Shown here piece after piece: positions 1 through 10,775 of a stretch of 64,000 nt of DNA; positions within the stretch are counted from its first letter, which is position 1; the number at the start of each line of letters is the position of its first letter. The DNA comes from Cutaneotrichosporon cavernicola. Taxonomy: Eukaryota; Basidiomycota; Tremellomycetes; Trichosporonales; Trichosporonaceae. Location of the stretch: contig NC_083396.1 in the NCBI RefSeq assembly GCF_030864355.1, positions 2,542,001 through 2,606,000 of the forward strand. The letters run 5' to 3'. The position numbers and the translations under genes were made by a program. Under the pieces are notes generated by a model, which saw nothing but the letters and a program-made list of their open reading frames with translations, searched no databases and was not told the origin of the DNA.

Positions 1-669
1 GTTGTGGATAGCGTTAACTAGCGCGATCTTGTAGTGTCCTTGGGTTAGCTGCCGCTCGGGATCAGCTAACATACGCTTGAGGTTCAGGTCCGACACCATC
101 GACGGATGAATGGGAATCACTACTGTTCCGGGCTGCACGTCGGCTGTCCCATACGAGGTCTGGACGTAGGGCTCAAGCGGCCAGTCCGCTTTCGCCGACT
201 CCGAGACTTCGATATGCACGCGATGCGAGGCGCTCTTCGGCCCGTTCGTTACCATATCCCACCGCCTGGTACCACGCACATCCGGGCGATCGCGGCCGAG
301 CATCCCGTCCACGCCCTTGATGACCTCGGTCGCGAGCGCGTCGAGCTTGGTGGCCGTTGGGAAGTCTGCGCGCCCGGCGGGCGCCTTGGGGAACGCGGCG
401 TCGTTGCCAGTCAGCGAGATGAGGGTGCTTATCACTGGGTCCTGGAGTTAGTGCCTACTTAGGGAGAGTCGCACCCCTTGGCTTTCGAGAGCCGCGATGC
501 GCGCGACAGGGAGGGGAAGGCGGACGATGGACGTGGTGGCCCACCACCACGGACTGGCGAGGGCGATGAAGAGGGGAAAGCAGAGCATAACGGCCCATCG
601 CCGCGTACGTGTCGGATTGATGGCCGCTATGAGGGGAGCGGCGTCCCGTGGTGGATCCTCCTCTGGCAT
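1..669 (-). CDS. GPI17: GPI transamidase subunit PIG-S/Gpi17 (N-terminal part)
   Basis: Partial gene: the 5' end (N-terminus) is inside the window and the rest runs off the left edge. The start is the ATG at 669. After a short basic stretch comes one hydrophobic segment (about residues 26-45, with a WWW run) followed by RLPLPVARI. That matches the PIG-S family, where a single N-terminal membrane helix is followed by a 'R-x-LP' lumenal motif. PIG-S is part of the ER complex that attaches GPI anchors to proteins. Two tiny introns are needed to keep the frame: 442-474 (33 nt) and 39-74 (36 nt, GTATGT donor, CTAAC branch site). After the second, the frame reads HYKIALVNAIHN, like the conserved 'Y-K-x-x-L-x-N' of the family. 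The 33-nt intron has a weak GTGCGA donor and is the least certain junction. Family call is by motif only. Confidence 0.62.
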
Positions 670-1340
670 GGTTGAGTAATGAGCGATGTGATGATGATGA
701 CGAGCAATATGCTGGCGTGCATCAACTTGTTGTCAGCGCGGTGGAGGTCAATGACAGGAAGGAATGGCCAGAGGTTTAAGTAGGCTATGAAAACACAATA
801 AGCACTGTAATGGTTATAGGGAAGCAGTTTGTAAACTCTAGGGAAATCCTCGTTTCAGCGCGCTCTCGCTACAGCCAGTCTCCTCTAGCTTGAGTGTTCG
901 AGCCCCACCAAATCCTCATAGATTTGCGCTGGTTCAGTCTCGGTAATCACGCCAGTTACCTCCGGGTGCAGACAGGCCGGCAACGGATCAGTCTGGCTGG
1001 TATGGCATTCAAGCTCCAAGAGAATAGGACAGCTGTAAGCGCGCAGGGCGAGCCCGGCAAGTTGCAACTTTTTGACTTTTGCCTGCTTGACCAACTCGAG
1101 TGCTGAGCGTCTGCAATATTTTGCAGGTATGCATATATTGCAATAGTTTCGATGGAACTGGGCTTGTGAGTTTGTGAGACATATCGTTGGGCGGAGCTGA
1201 GGTGACAGAGCCGTCCTAATCCAGTTTGTAATATCCCCTAATCGGCAAATCGCCACCTAAATCACGTGATGTCACGCTCAGATTTCTGATCGTCACATAG
1301 CGATGTGAATGTTATTGACTTTCATCCAACATCTAAAACC
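670..1340. other. Intergenic, divergent promoter GPI17/ACL4
   Basis: A 671-base gap between two divergently transcribed genes. No coding frame here resembles a known protein. No tRNA or strong repeat was seen. It should hold both promoters. Confidence 0.6.
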
Positions 1341-2582
1341 ATGGGCCTCACCAAGAAGAAGGCCGCGCGTAAGACTGCCAAGAAGGAAAAGGCGGCGTCC
1401 GCGTCAGCAACCGACGTCCCTTCTTTGCTGGGTGAGTCCTCTCCCTTCCTGCGCTGACAGCAGACAAGGCGAACGTCCTCCTCGCTCAGTCCAACTTTGA
1501 CCTTGCCATCAAGTTCCTGGAACGGGCTCTCGAGCTCGAGCCTGGTAACCTTGAGGCGCGCGAGCTGGCTGGGGTTGCTGAGCTTGAGGGAGGTGACGTG
1601 GACCGTGGCCGCGCTCACCTTCTCCACCTCTTCCCCCCACACGCCGCCGCGAACCCCGACTCCCCGAGCCCCTACCTCTACCTGGCGCAGACGGCAGACG
1701 GACCCGAGGAGGCTTTAGGGTACTACTCTACCGCGACGGCGATGATTGAGAACGCCCTGAACGCTAAGGGCAAGGGGCGGGCTGGCGAGGAGGACGAGGA
1801 GGAGCTCCGCAAGATGGCGCTGACGGCGATCGTTGCCATGATCGAGATCTGGATGAGCGACTTGTGGTGAGTGCGCAAAGGGGAGCTCAGCTTTCGGCAT
1901 CTGATGAGCTAACACCAGTTTCGAAGAGGCCGCGTCGAGTAACTGCGACGGCCTGGTCGCGCGGGCACTGTCCATCTCACCCAACGACCCAGAAGCGCTC
2001 ATGGCCCTGGCGTCTATTCGGATGAGCCAGAGCAAGTTCGACGACGCAAAGGAGGTGGTCCTCAAGATCTACCGCGACATGGAAGGGCGGGATCCCTGTG
2101 AGTCTATACCACATTCGTCCAGTTCCCTGTCGTTCATTTAGCTGACGACAGTCGATCCCATGCTTCCGCCCTTGCCGGTGCGGCTGCAGTTCACTCGTCT
2201 CCTCCTCGAGCACGGGCTGCACATGGAGGCGTTGGACGTCATCACGACGGGACGCGAGGAGGACAGTCTCGAGGTCGAGAGCGCATACCTTGAGGGCTGG
2301 ACGTGGCACCTGCGTGCCCAGACGCTCGAGGAGGCACCCACTCAAAACTGGGCGGATATGGATGACGACGAGGAGCCGATGAACGCCGACGAGTGCTATG
2401 CCGAGTCTCTCCGGGCCCTCCTCGAGGCCGCCAAGCTGTTCACAGAGCAGGACTACCCAGACGAGGGCATCGGCTCTCATCTCCAAGAACTCATTGGAGG
2501 CCTGCAGAAGCGCGGCGTCAAGCCGGCCGTGCATGCGGTGGAGGACGAGGGGGAGGACGACGGCGACGTGGAGATGTCTTAG
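1341..2582 (+). CDS. ACL4: Acl4-like TPR chaperone of ribosomal protein uL4
   Basis: Four exons (1341-1431, 1464-1866, 1919-2097, 2152-2582) give 367 residues. The protein starts with a lysine-rich stretch (MGLTKKKAARKTAKK). Helical TPR-type pairs follow: the first around LLAQSNFDLAIKFLERALELEP, a later one around ALSISPNDPEALMALASIR. It ends in an acidic tail (EDEGEDDGDVEMS). This arrangement (basic start, TPRs, acidic C-terminus) is that of Acl4, which binds newly made Rpl4 and escorts it into the nucleus for 60S assembly. The first intron ends in CTGACAGCAG, a tandem acceptor; the frame requires the second AG. The gene is convergent with the SDH6 gene, 67 bases away. A different TPR protein cannot be fully excluded, but length, TPR layout and tail all fit. 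Confidence 0.78.
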
Positions 2583-2649
2583 AGGATCCGACGAGTTATT
2601 CATTAATGCTTCTTATGCTAGCTAGTGTACAACAAGCCCGGCTGCTCGG

Positions 2650-3136
2650 TCATGAAGATGCCGCCTTGGCCTTCTTCATCTCCGTGATGGTTGCGCGTGC
2701 GTGCGCACGCTCCACCTCGTTCGCCCACCAGTCCCGCATATCTTGGCTCAGCCCGATACGCTGTGTCGATGGCTGTGAGAGCATCTCGAGAGTGCGCCTG
2801 AACTTGCGGATCTGGCGTGAGCTCGTGTGGGAAAAAATAACGGGGACGATGGCTCAACGTCGACGAAGACAGCCAAATCTACCCCGACCCACCTGGAACT
2901 CAACAGCGGTAAAGTCGCGCGACGTCAGGGGCGGGTGGTGGAAGTTGTATCGGAGGTGGATGAGGAACGCCTGGCGCTGATCCTGCTGTCAGCTCGGATG
3001 TCGATCTCTCTAAGCTCACCGGCGCCTTGGACATTGCGTTCCTCACGCCTCTGCTGTTAGCTTTCTCAGACACTACAGGAGCTACGCACTGTCTATACAG
3101 CTCGATGACCTCTTTCTGCAGCCCGGTTCGCGCCAT
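2650..3136 (-). CDS. SDH6: Succinate dehydrogenase assembly factor 1 (LYR protein)
   Basis: Four small exons give 109 residues. The start MARTGLQKEVIELYRQ carries the LYR tripeptide at residues 13-15, in the position found in SDHAF1/Sdh6. A following 'DFTAVEFQIRKFRRTLEML' block matches the second conserved helix with its paired basic residues, used to bind iron-sulfur transfer partners. SDHAF1 protects the Sdh2 subunit during Fe-S cluster insertion in the mitochondrial matrix. Usual length is about 80-115 residues, so the size fits. The three introns all end in CTAAC/CTGAC-type branch sites close to CAG or CCAG. An in-frame upstream extension exists but lacks family resemblance, so the ATG at 3136 was chosen. 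The gene diverges from PRE2, with about 210 bases between the starts. Confidence 0.8.
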
Positions 3137-3347
3137 TGTGAGTATGGTCGCAAAGTCGGCGCGGCGGATTTCAGTGATTTCAGTGGGTTCGAGAAGACGA
3201 CCTCCACTCCCACGTGCCCTTTTATCCAACCCCCACTTAGTCCCGGTGACGCGCGTCCTTGACACCTAGACCATTGCTCATGAACAACAGCTAGATACAT
3301 CGATCCACAGTTCGTCTTGTTACCACTTTCCCCGACCAGACGACATC

Positions 3348-4498
3348 ATGGACACTCTCGTAGCCAACATTGCGCACCCACCAACCGCGCGTCAATCCAA
3401 TGGCGAGGACGAGCACTCGCCCGCGACGTGGGGCAGCATGGGTGGGTTCGGCAACCTCGACGCCAGCGGCGCTGTGAGCGGCATGACTGTGCCCGCCGTT
3501 CCCGACGTGAGTACCGCACAGGATAGCTACATCATCATTGCGGTCAGCTAACCTCAGCCCCTCGCTTTTCTCTCGTTGCACACCGACTCGATGTCGACCA
3601 ACCCTCAGGCCAAGATCAAGCTGGCGCACGGCACGACCACCCTCGCGTTCCGCTTCAAGGGCGGTATTATTGTCGCTGTTGACTCTCGAGCCACTGCTGG
3701 CAGCTACATTGGTGTGTCAGCTGCACAGCAGGTATGACTAGGCAAAGCTGACAGCAGCTTCCGGGACCGTCAAGAAGGTCATTGAGATCAACCCTTACCT
3801 TCTCGGAACCATGGCCGGTGGTGCTGCCGACTGCCAGTATTGGTGAGCTGACCAGTCCGCGAGGCAGCTGACAACCAGGGAGACATATCTCGGAATGCAG
3901 TGCCGTCTGCACGAGCTACGAAACAAGGAGCGTATCTCGGTCGCGGCGGCCAGCAAGATCCTCTCGAACATCGTGTACCAGTACAAGGGAATGGGGTTGA
4001 GCATGGTGCGTGGGCATTCACGAGCCGCTAGAGTCGCATCATGTAGCTGACAACAGGGCACTATGATCTGCGGCTGGGACAAGACCGTGAGTATATCAGG
4101 TGGATCTTGGTAGATGAGCTAACCCCAGGGTCCCGCTCTCTTCTACGTCGACTCGGACGGGCAGCGCCTCAAGGGCGACCTATTCTCTGTCGGCTCGGGT
4201 TCGACGTACGCGTACGGTGTACTTGACCAGGGCTACTCGTGGGACCTGTCGGACGAGGACGCACAGGAGCTTGGTCGTCGCTCGATCTGTGCCGCCGGCC
4301 ACCGCGACGCATACTCTGGTAACTCTATTAACCTATACCATGTGCGCGAGAACGGCTGGGAGTTCATCGGTAAGCTACTCCGAGTAAAGGAGGCTGACGA
4401 CAGACAACTACGACCTCAGCGAACTGTGGTACAAGTATTCGAAGGAGAAGATGGACAAGGTCGCTGCGGCGCAGGGCGAGGCGATTGCTGTTGAGTAG
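3348..4498 (+). CDS. PRE2: 20S proteasome subunit beta-5 (chymotrypsin-like)
   Basis: Seven exons (3348-3506, 3558-3711, 3758-3842, 3879-4005, 4057-4086, 4129-4369, 4404-4498) give 296 residues. A propeptide of 78 residues ends in HG, and the catalytic threonine follows at residue 79 in [20 protein letters not shown] and the later [13 protein letters not shown] block are typical of beta-5 (PSMB5/Pre2), the subunit with chymotrypsin-like activity. The precursor is processed autocatalytically between Gly78 and Thr79 during proteasome assembly. The fifth exon is only 30 nt. Introns are 36-51 nt. The near-complete match of the mature part to the family leaves little doubt. Confidence 0.95.
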
Positions 4499-4681
4499 AC
4501 CATGTATGCATAGAACCGATGAGATGACAGTACCGGCAGCTGGTGCATGTGCAGCCTTATGTTGTGAGGTTTGTGGCTATGAAGACGATGGCTGGGGTGG
4601 TATGGACGGAAGCAATTTACATCACTAACGAACTGGAACTCGACAACAGTAGTTGGAACAAGTCAAATCCACCCATCCACC

Positions 4682-6183
4682 ATGTCGGCAGCGTCATCGC
4701 CGCCCTTCAGCGAAAGTGCGTCTCAGCGTCTCAGCTTCTATGTATGTAGTCACAGCTGACAGCAGATGCACTCAACCGCTTCCGCATAACGCATCCCGAC
4801 CAGACCCGCAGCCTGGCGCGGCGTCTAAACCGTCTCCCTCACCTCCCCCAAACCAACCTCGAGGCGAAGAACGACGCCGAGACCGAAGTCGAGATTGCGC
4901 GTCTTGAGGCGCAGCGCTGGAAGTTCGGCGTCGAGCGGACCCTCGCGACGGTCGCGGCGCTCGACAGGCAGCGGGACGAGTACACCAGCAAGACGGCTGA
5001 TACTGGTACGTACCTTCCTCGCATTATCACCTTCCCTCTTGCCATCACCATACCCGTTTTGTCTCGTCCATCTTGTTTTCCTGCTCATTTCCTTGTCTCC
5101 TTCCTCTTTTCCTGCTCATCTCCTTGTCTCCTTCCTCTTCGCATCGTTTCCCCACTCTCCGCAACATACGCCATCCCCTACCCACGCGCACATCTTCGCC
5201 GCCGCCGTTGGACCGCCTCTCGCGCGAGGAACTTGCACTGCTGGATCCAGCGAGCGCTATTTCACGCGGCGAGAGACCACGATTGGGCCGGATCTCGCGT
5301 GGCAAGCGGCTGCTGCTGGACCGCATCTCCGAGTGATCTGAAAGACCACTCATCGACTGCTTGTCCCGGCAACCTTGGCGTTCCCCCCCATCATCACCCA
5401 GCCAACCCGCGCCACAGGAACTGACAACAGTCAGTCGCACCGAGGAGCTTCGGCGGATTATTGCGGCGGAGAAGGAGCAGCTCGCTCGCGAACAGGCCGA
5501 GCGTGACTACCGCATGCGGTGCGACGACGTCGCCAGGAAGATTCAGGCTCGCGGCAAGACGCGTGCTGAGCTCCAAGCGTGAGTCACCAACCTTCCTCAC
5601 CTTCTTCGTACTCTGACCGTACTACGGCTGGGACGATATTACTCTAGCTGACCACAGCGAAATCGAAGCTCTCGAAGCCTCGATCGTCGAGCACCGCGAG
5701 GGATTCGACGCTGTCCTGGATGTCGCGCGGCGGCGCGTCGAGACGTTCACTCGTATCGGCAGCCTCATGGAAGAATGCCGCGCCCTCAAGATGCCACAGT
5801 TCGATGACGAGGCACCAGAGGCCGCGCGCGAGTCCAACCCCGAGCCGAAGCTCAAGCCTACTGCCCTTCCCTTCCAGCCGCGCGTGAGCGGAGCTAACGC
5901 TGCGCCAACTCGCGCCGCATCTCCGGCTGTGCGTAACCCCGCTCCCGCACCCGGATCGCGCACGCCTGCAGCTACTCATGGCCATGGCCTGCCAGCACGT
6001 CCCGCGTCGCGCTCTGGCCAGCGTTACACTACTCGTCCAACTTTACCACAGCGTCCCGGCGGCTCGCGTACCATTCCGGGTCTTGAGGACGGCGAAGTCG
6101 GGGAGGAGGACGGTGAGGTGAAGGAGAACGGGAAACGGCGTGCCGCGGATGAGGTGGGCAGAAACACGCGCCAGCGGAGGTAG
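4682..6183 (+). CDS. THO7: THO complex subunit 7-like protein
   Basis: Four exons (4682-4715, 4766-5005, 5431-5578, 5658-6183) give 315 residues. The first two thirds are almost entirely charged helix suited to a coiled coil, including EELRRIIAAEKEQLAREQAE and a 'DVARKIQARGKTRAELQAEI' block. These follow the spacing of the THOC7/Mft1 family (AxxIxxxxxR-x-E-L). THO couples transcription to mRNA export in the nucleus. The C-terminal third is a low-complexity tail rich in P, A and R, ending in a basic patch. Intron 2 is 425 nt, about ten times the local norm, and holds an imperfect 31-bp direct duplication. The family call rests on coiled-coil pattern and spacing, which are weaker evidence than catalytic motifs; another coiled-coil nuclear protein is possible. 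Confidence 0.6.
5006..5430 (+). other. Long intron of THO7
   Basis: This 425-nt intron has a GTACGT donor and an ACTGACAACAG 3' end. Removing it joins ADT to VSRTEEL in frame. It contains a tandem 31-bp duplication (5076-5106 and 5107-5137, one mismatch) made of pyrimidine-rich sequence. Nothing in it was recognised as a snoRNA. Confidence 0.7.
5076..5137 (+). repeat. 31-bp tandem duplication, two copies
   Basis: Copies at 5076-5106 and 5107-5137 begin TTTTCCTGCTCAT and differ at one position (T versus C). They lie inside the long THO7 intron. Confidence 0.9.
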
Positions 6184-6641
6184 TGTTGTAGCCTAGTGTA
6201 TTATAGCATGATAGACACTCTTTTTGAGAGTTGTGAGCCCTATATAATTGAGGAAGAACGCGGCGAGAGGTTGAGAACGACTTGATCGACGGGGTTTCTC
6301 CAACCAGATTTGTATAGCGCTTTGAGGTGATCCGCCCCAGTCTGACTTCAAAGCACTTGCATGCCATAGACTTGAACAGGGCTACGCGTTGTGAAACGTG
6401 CGCCAGTTGTCAACTTCTCCACTGTACCAGACTCTCACTGTATCACAGCGCTGTCAGGCTGGATTCTGAACGGTGCTGTCCCATTTTTGCTGGTCACCGA
6501 ACTCAAGTTTGTCTCATGATCTCAAGAGCAACAGTTGCAGTCAGAGATAGCAAACGTGCTCCAAAGTAGCAGAACGAAGTAGTGATACATACTGCTGAGT
6601 TGTATGTTCCGCTATACGCTATACTCTATGACGTCCGTTGT
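6184..6641. other. Intergenic, convergent THO7/RAT1 3' ends
   Basis: 458 bases between two convergent stop codons, so it holds both 3' UTRs. No gene or repeat was recognised. Confidence 0.6.
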
Positions 6642-9600
6642 TCAGTACCGTCTCGGCCCGCCGCGATTCGACCCGTGCGATCCACCGTACCCTCCTCTTT
6701 GTGCGCCACCTCCGTATCCGCTTGAGTTCCGGCTAAAGTTGGAAGGAGGAGCGCCGTATGGCGGCTGCTGGTAGGCTCTGTTGCCACCTTGGCCGCCGCC
6801 ATATGCGCCGCCTCCGTAGCCACCTTGGCCGCCATACCCACCGCCACCGTAGCCACCTTGGCCACCTTGACCGCCCTGGCCACCATATGCCCCCCCTCCA
6901 TAACTGCCACCACCACCACCACCGTAACCTCCCCCGCCACTGTAGCCACCACCGTAGCCACCATAGCCACCGCCCGCTCCGCCACCGTACGCAGCGGTCG
7001 GTTGGGGCTGGCCGTGCGGGTTGCGGCCTCCCCCATAACCACCACCGCCTCGGTACCCTCCTCCGCCGTAGCCACCGCCCTGGCTGTAGCCACCGGCACC
7101 TGCGTAGCTCGGGGCACCGCCGCCATACGGCGTCTGACCATAGCCGCCACTGGGCGGTCCACGACCGCCACGGGCATGGCCTGGGCCTCCGCCGTGTCCT
7201 CCGTGTCCGCGGTTGCCGCCGCCACCACGGTGTCCAGGGCCTTGTCTCCTCTCGTGTCCTCCGCGGCGCGTCCAGTCGCGGTCCGACTCAGTGAGCTTGG
7301 GCAGCCCTGGCCGATAGCTTGGAAGGATGGCCGAGCGATGGCGGTGCAGCTGGCGTGGGAAGTAGTAGCTCACCGAGAGCGAGTTGTTGTTGACAAGGTC
7401 AGGGCACTCCTTGATTGACGGGAGAGGCGTGTCCATGCTCGCGCCCGGTACGCAGTTGGGGTCGGTGAGGAACGAGCCGGTGATGCCAAGCGACTGTTGG
7501 GGGTTGATGGGGATAAGCTTTGGCCTCTTGCCCTCCTCAGGCTTGACGCTGTACGCCTTGGCGAAGGGTTCAAAGAGGGCATTCTCTTCTGCGATGAACA
7601 TGATGTTGTCGCCCAAAGAGTTACGACGCTTCTCGTCCTCCGTGAGCTCGTTTTCCTTGCTTTCGAGGGCAGTGAGGAGACGGGTCTGGTCAATGAAAGG
7701 TAACAGAGCAACGCCCTGCCACTGCATCTTTTTGCCGTTCATGTCGATCTCAAAGTCCTCGGGATAGAAATCGAGAATGGTCGAATTCTCGTCGATCATG
7801 AGTGTCTGCAGAGGAGCCGGGAGGTGGATGCGACTTGCAGCAGGGAAGACGCCAAGCAGTTGAGCAAACGGCTTGAACGGCCCGGCGACCTTGAACTTGA
7901 TGTCGAAGCTACCGACGTTGTGGAAGTCTTGCGCGAACGGCGCGTAATGGTACGGGTAGTACCAGTCCCATGCGGGAACACCCTGGTAGTAATACTCGAG
8001 AACCCAACAGAGGCCCTCCATGTATGCGTGTGTGATCCTGGCGTCAACTCTATTCATTTGGCACTTCCAAACAAAACTCACTCGCTGATGAACTTGGTGT
8101 CGGACAACTCGACACCGAACTTCTGGCGGTAGTAACGCTCACGGTAACCAGGCTCCCACAGGCGCACAGTGTCCTCGTAATCAACCGTCCCGTCTGGGTT
8201 GACCTTGAGCTTCTTTTTGGATACGTGCTCGTCGCCTGGATTGGCCGGCGCTTCCTCCTCATCCTCATCTTCTTCATCTTGCTCGCCATCCAGCTTCCGG
8301 GCCTTGCGCTGCCCACTAGTGTCACCGCGCTTTTTCCTCTTGCCACCAGACTGGACGTCGTCATCCTCGTCCTCGTCATCCTCATCCCCCTCGTGCTCCT
8401 CGTTGTCAAGGTCTGTCCCCTCGTCGCCGTTCTCCGGCTTCTCCTCCATGGACTCGTCCATCTCCTGGGACGAATCTTTAGGCGCCTCGTCGCCCTCCAG
8501 CTCAGCTCTGAGCTTGTCGGCAGCAGACATGTTGGCCATACGTATGGCCTTGCGGTTCTTGACAATGTCCGCATTGCTCCCGCCCATGGCAGCCAGACCT
8601 GCCTTTAACGACTCAGCCTGCTGTTGGTATGTGAGCTTCTTGCCGGGTTTGAACGCTGGCTTGGCTGGCTCCGCAGACTCGGCTGGCGCCGTGTCGAAAC
8701 CAGGCCGCGTCGGCAATGACGGATGCAAACGTCCACCACGAGCAGTGTCAGAAGCCGAGACAGCGACATAGTCTTGTCCATTCAACTGCATGGATCCGGG
8801 GTCGTCCGTGACACCGTTCTCTCGGTCCTGTCTGTCGTGCTCCTGCTTTCGACGGTGGTTCTCGCGACTCTTCTGTCTGTCCTCATCTGCACGAGTTAGT
8901 CGCAATCAATCCAATCGAACTCACCCTCCTTGCGCTTCTGGAAGATCGAGTCCTCGCGGGAGGCGAGGCCCTCGAGAATAAGCTGAGCACGGTCGAGATT
9001 GACTTTGCCGTGGTTCGTAAGATATCCACCCATGCGCGGCAGCTCGTTACGCCAAATTTCGAGAAGCTTGTCGATAGCACCCTCACGAATCTCAAGGGAA
9101 GGCAGGTGCGGTAGGAAATCGTTGCCGACGAAGAAGATCATGAAGATCCAGTCATCAATAGCGAGTTCAGGATCAAAGTGGAACGGAACGTTTGGGACGT
9201 TGAGTTCAACTGCAAGATACTCGCGCAGCACATTGACGTCGAGCCAGATGAACGGCTTGGGGTCGACAGGTACAGCCTTTTCCACTTCGTTGGGATCCTT
9301 GACCTTCTTGGGCTGCTTACAGTTGGCCTTGATGTGGCCAACTTTGCCACAGTTGCCGCACGTCTGCGGCCCCTTGTTCCCCCCCTGCGCAAATACGTCC
9401 TCACGAAGGATGCGGAAGATCGGCTCGTGGGTTGCCAGGCCAAGCATGATGAGGTCGGCATCCAAGCCGTACATGGCGTGGCTGGTGTTGGCGTTCCAAG
9501 TCGGGTGGGAGCGCTGGCGGCGGATCCAGTCGACAATCTTGTGCTCTCCCTCGCCGGGGACCGATGCGTCCGAGATGATGACCTTGAGCTGGGAATGTTA

Positions 9601-10303
9601 GAAGGAATTATATGCACCGACTCACGTCTTTCCATCCGGGGTCGGTGCTAAGCTTGGTAGCCACCCAGTATTTTAAGCTCTTGGACAGGAGGTCCATGAA
9701 GGGTGTGCCTGGCGTGATGGCATTCGAGTCCCATGCCTTCTTATTCTTGGTCTCTTCGGAGACGGCGTGGCCCATGGCCTCGTACATCTTGATGGCCTCC
9801 TGGCGTTCAATCTCCTTCTCCTGCGCCTCCTGCGCGGAACGGAAACGACGCGAACGCTGCTGGTTCATCTTGGCGCGCGGAGCGACACCGTCAATAGCCA
9901 TCATGAGTACCTTGCGGGGCCGGGCCATGTTGACGACACGCTCAGTGTACCTGAACACCTCGACCATCATCTCCTCCTCGGTCTCGGGCGCGGGGCGGCC
10001 CTCGGGGTGTGTACACGGATGGACGATACCATTCATGTCAACTGCATGTTAGCTACAGCCTTAGGAGAGCCGCTTACGATACAGGTTGTCGACTTCAAAC
10101 CCGTTGGGGTTCTCCGACTCGTAGCGGACGGGGACCTCGATGATCTCGCCGTCATCTTTGCGGATCTTGGTCGGGGTGTCTTCCTGGACGCGGTAGACGA
10201 TCTTGGGGTACTTCTTGGACAGCCACCTGAAGAGAGCGGGAACACCCTGTAGCGCGTCAGCATTTGCTGTAACATTTGAAATTTGCCACCCGGCACGCAC
10301 CAT
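6642..10303 (-). CDS. RAT1: Nuclear 5'-3' exoribonuclease Rat1/Xrn2
   Basis: Six exons (10301-10303, 10078-10246, 9626-10041, 8925-9588, 8082-8886, 6642-8037) give 1150 residues. The protein begins [18 protein letters not shown], the invariant XRN start, followed by [22 protein letters not shown] zinc knuckle (C-x2-C-x4-H-x4-C) sits near residues 271-284; it is found in Xrn2/Rat1 and not in Xrn1. This supports the nuclear enzyme, which trims pre-rRNA and snoRNA ends and drives torpedo transcription termination. The conserved [19 protein letters not shown] block follows. About 200 residues at the C-terminus are Gly/Tyr/Arg-rich (GGYGG, RGG-like) and probably disordered RNA-binding sequence. 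The ATG is followed at once by a 54-nt intron (10247-10300). Shares a divergent promoter with TVP38. Confidence 0.96.
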
Positions 10304-10775
10304 GGTTGAGGTCTTGTGACGATGGGAAGAGCCCGGGATGGGGCGAAAGTCGATAAATTACACTGGCTTGTCCATGGGCCGCAGGGCGGAAGAGACCAGG
10401 ACGTCACGTATACGGCTGTGATGTCGTGAGGAGTATGGGTATCTCACGCAAGGAGTGGTAGAGTGGATGGATGAAAGTGAAGGGGAAAGTTGAATGAGTT
10501 GATGGAGCACAGACAAGGGAGTGGAGGAAGATGTGATGTGATCCTGCCAAAGAGTCAAAAGAGTCAAAAGAGTCAAATCCTAATGGGTGTAAATTATCCA
10601 GCCTTTTTTACTTAGCCCGTGTTCACACTCACCCCGAAACCATTGGGCCCCACGTTGTTGTCACCCTGATGAGGGAATCCCCCAGCTCCCCAGATATGGC
10701 AGAACGCGTCCACGTTGCTTCATCGCATATTACAACCCTCGTAACCTTCCTCCAACATCTCGCAAGATTCCAAGC
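10304..10775. other. Divergent promoter RAT1/TVP38
   Basis: 472 bases between two divergent starts. It contains the triplet of GAGTCA sites annotated separately and no gene. Confidence 0.65.
10552..10575 (-). promoter_or_regulatory. Three tandem TGACTC (Gcn4-core) sites
   Basis: GAGTCA occurs at 10552-10557, 10561-10566 and 10570-10575, a 9-bp period; on the minus strand it reads TGACTC, the core of the Gcn4/bZIP site. The flanks are A-rich. Binding is inferred from the motif only. The array lies about 250 bp upstream of RAT1 and 200 bp upstream of TVP38. Confidence 0.45.

Noticed and set aside
106..462. 118-codon plus-strand frame at the left end
   Set aside because: Antisense to the second PIG-S exon, which reads like the family after splicing.
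6626..7228. Ala/Val/Met-rich frames on both strands in the Gly-rich part of RAT1
   Set aside because: They arise from the GGY repeat read in the other frames.
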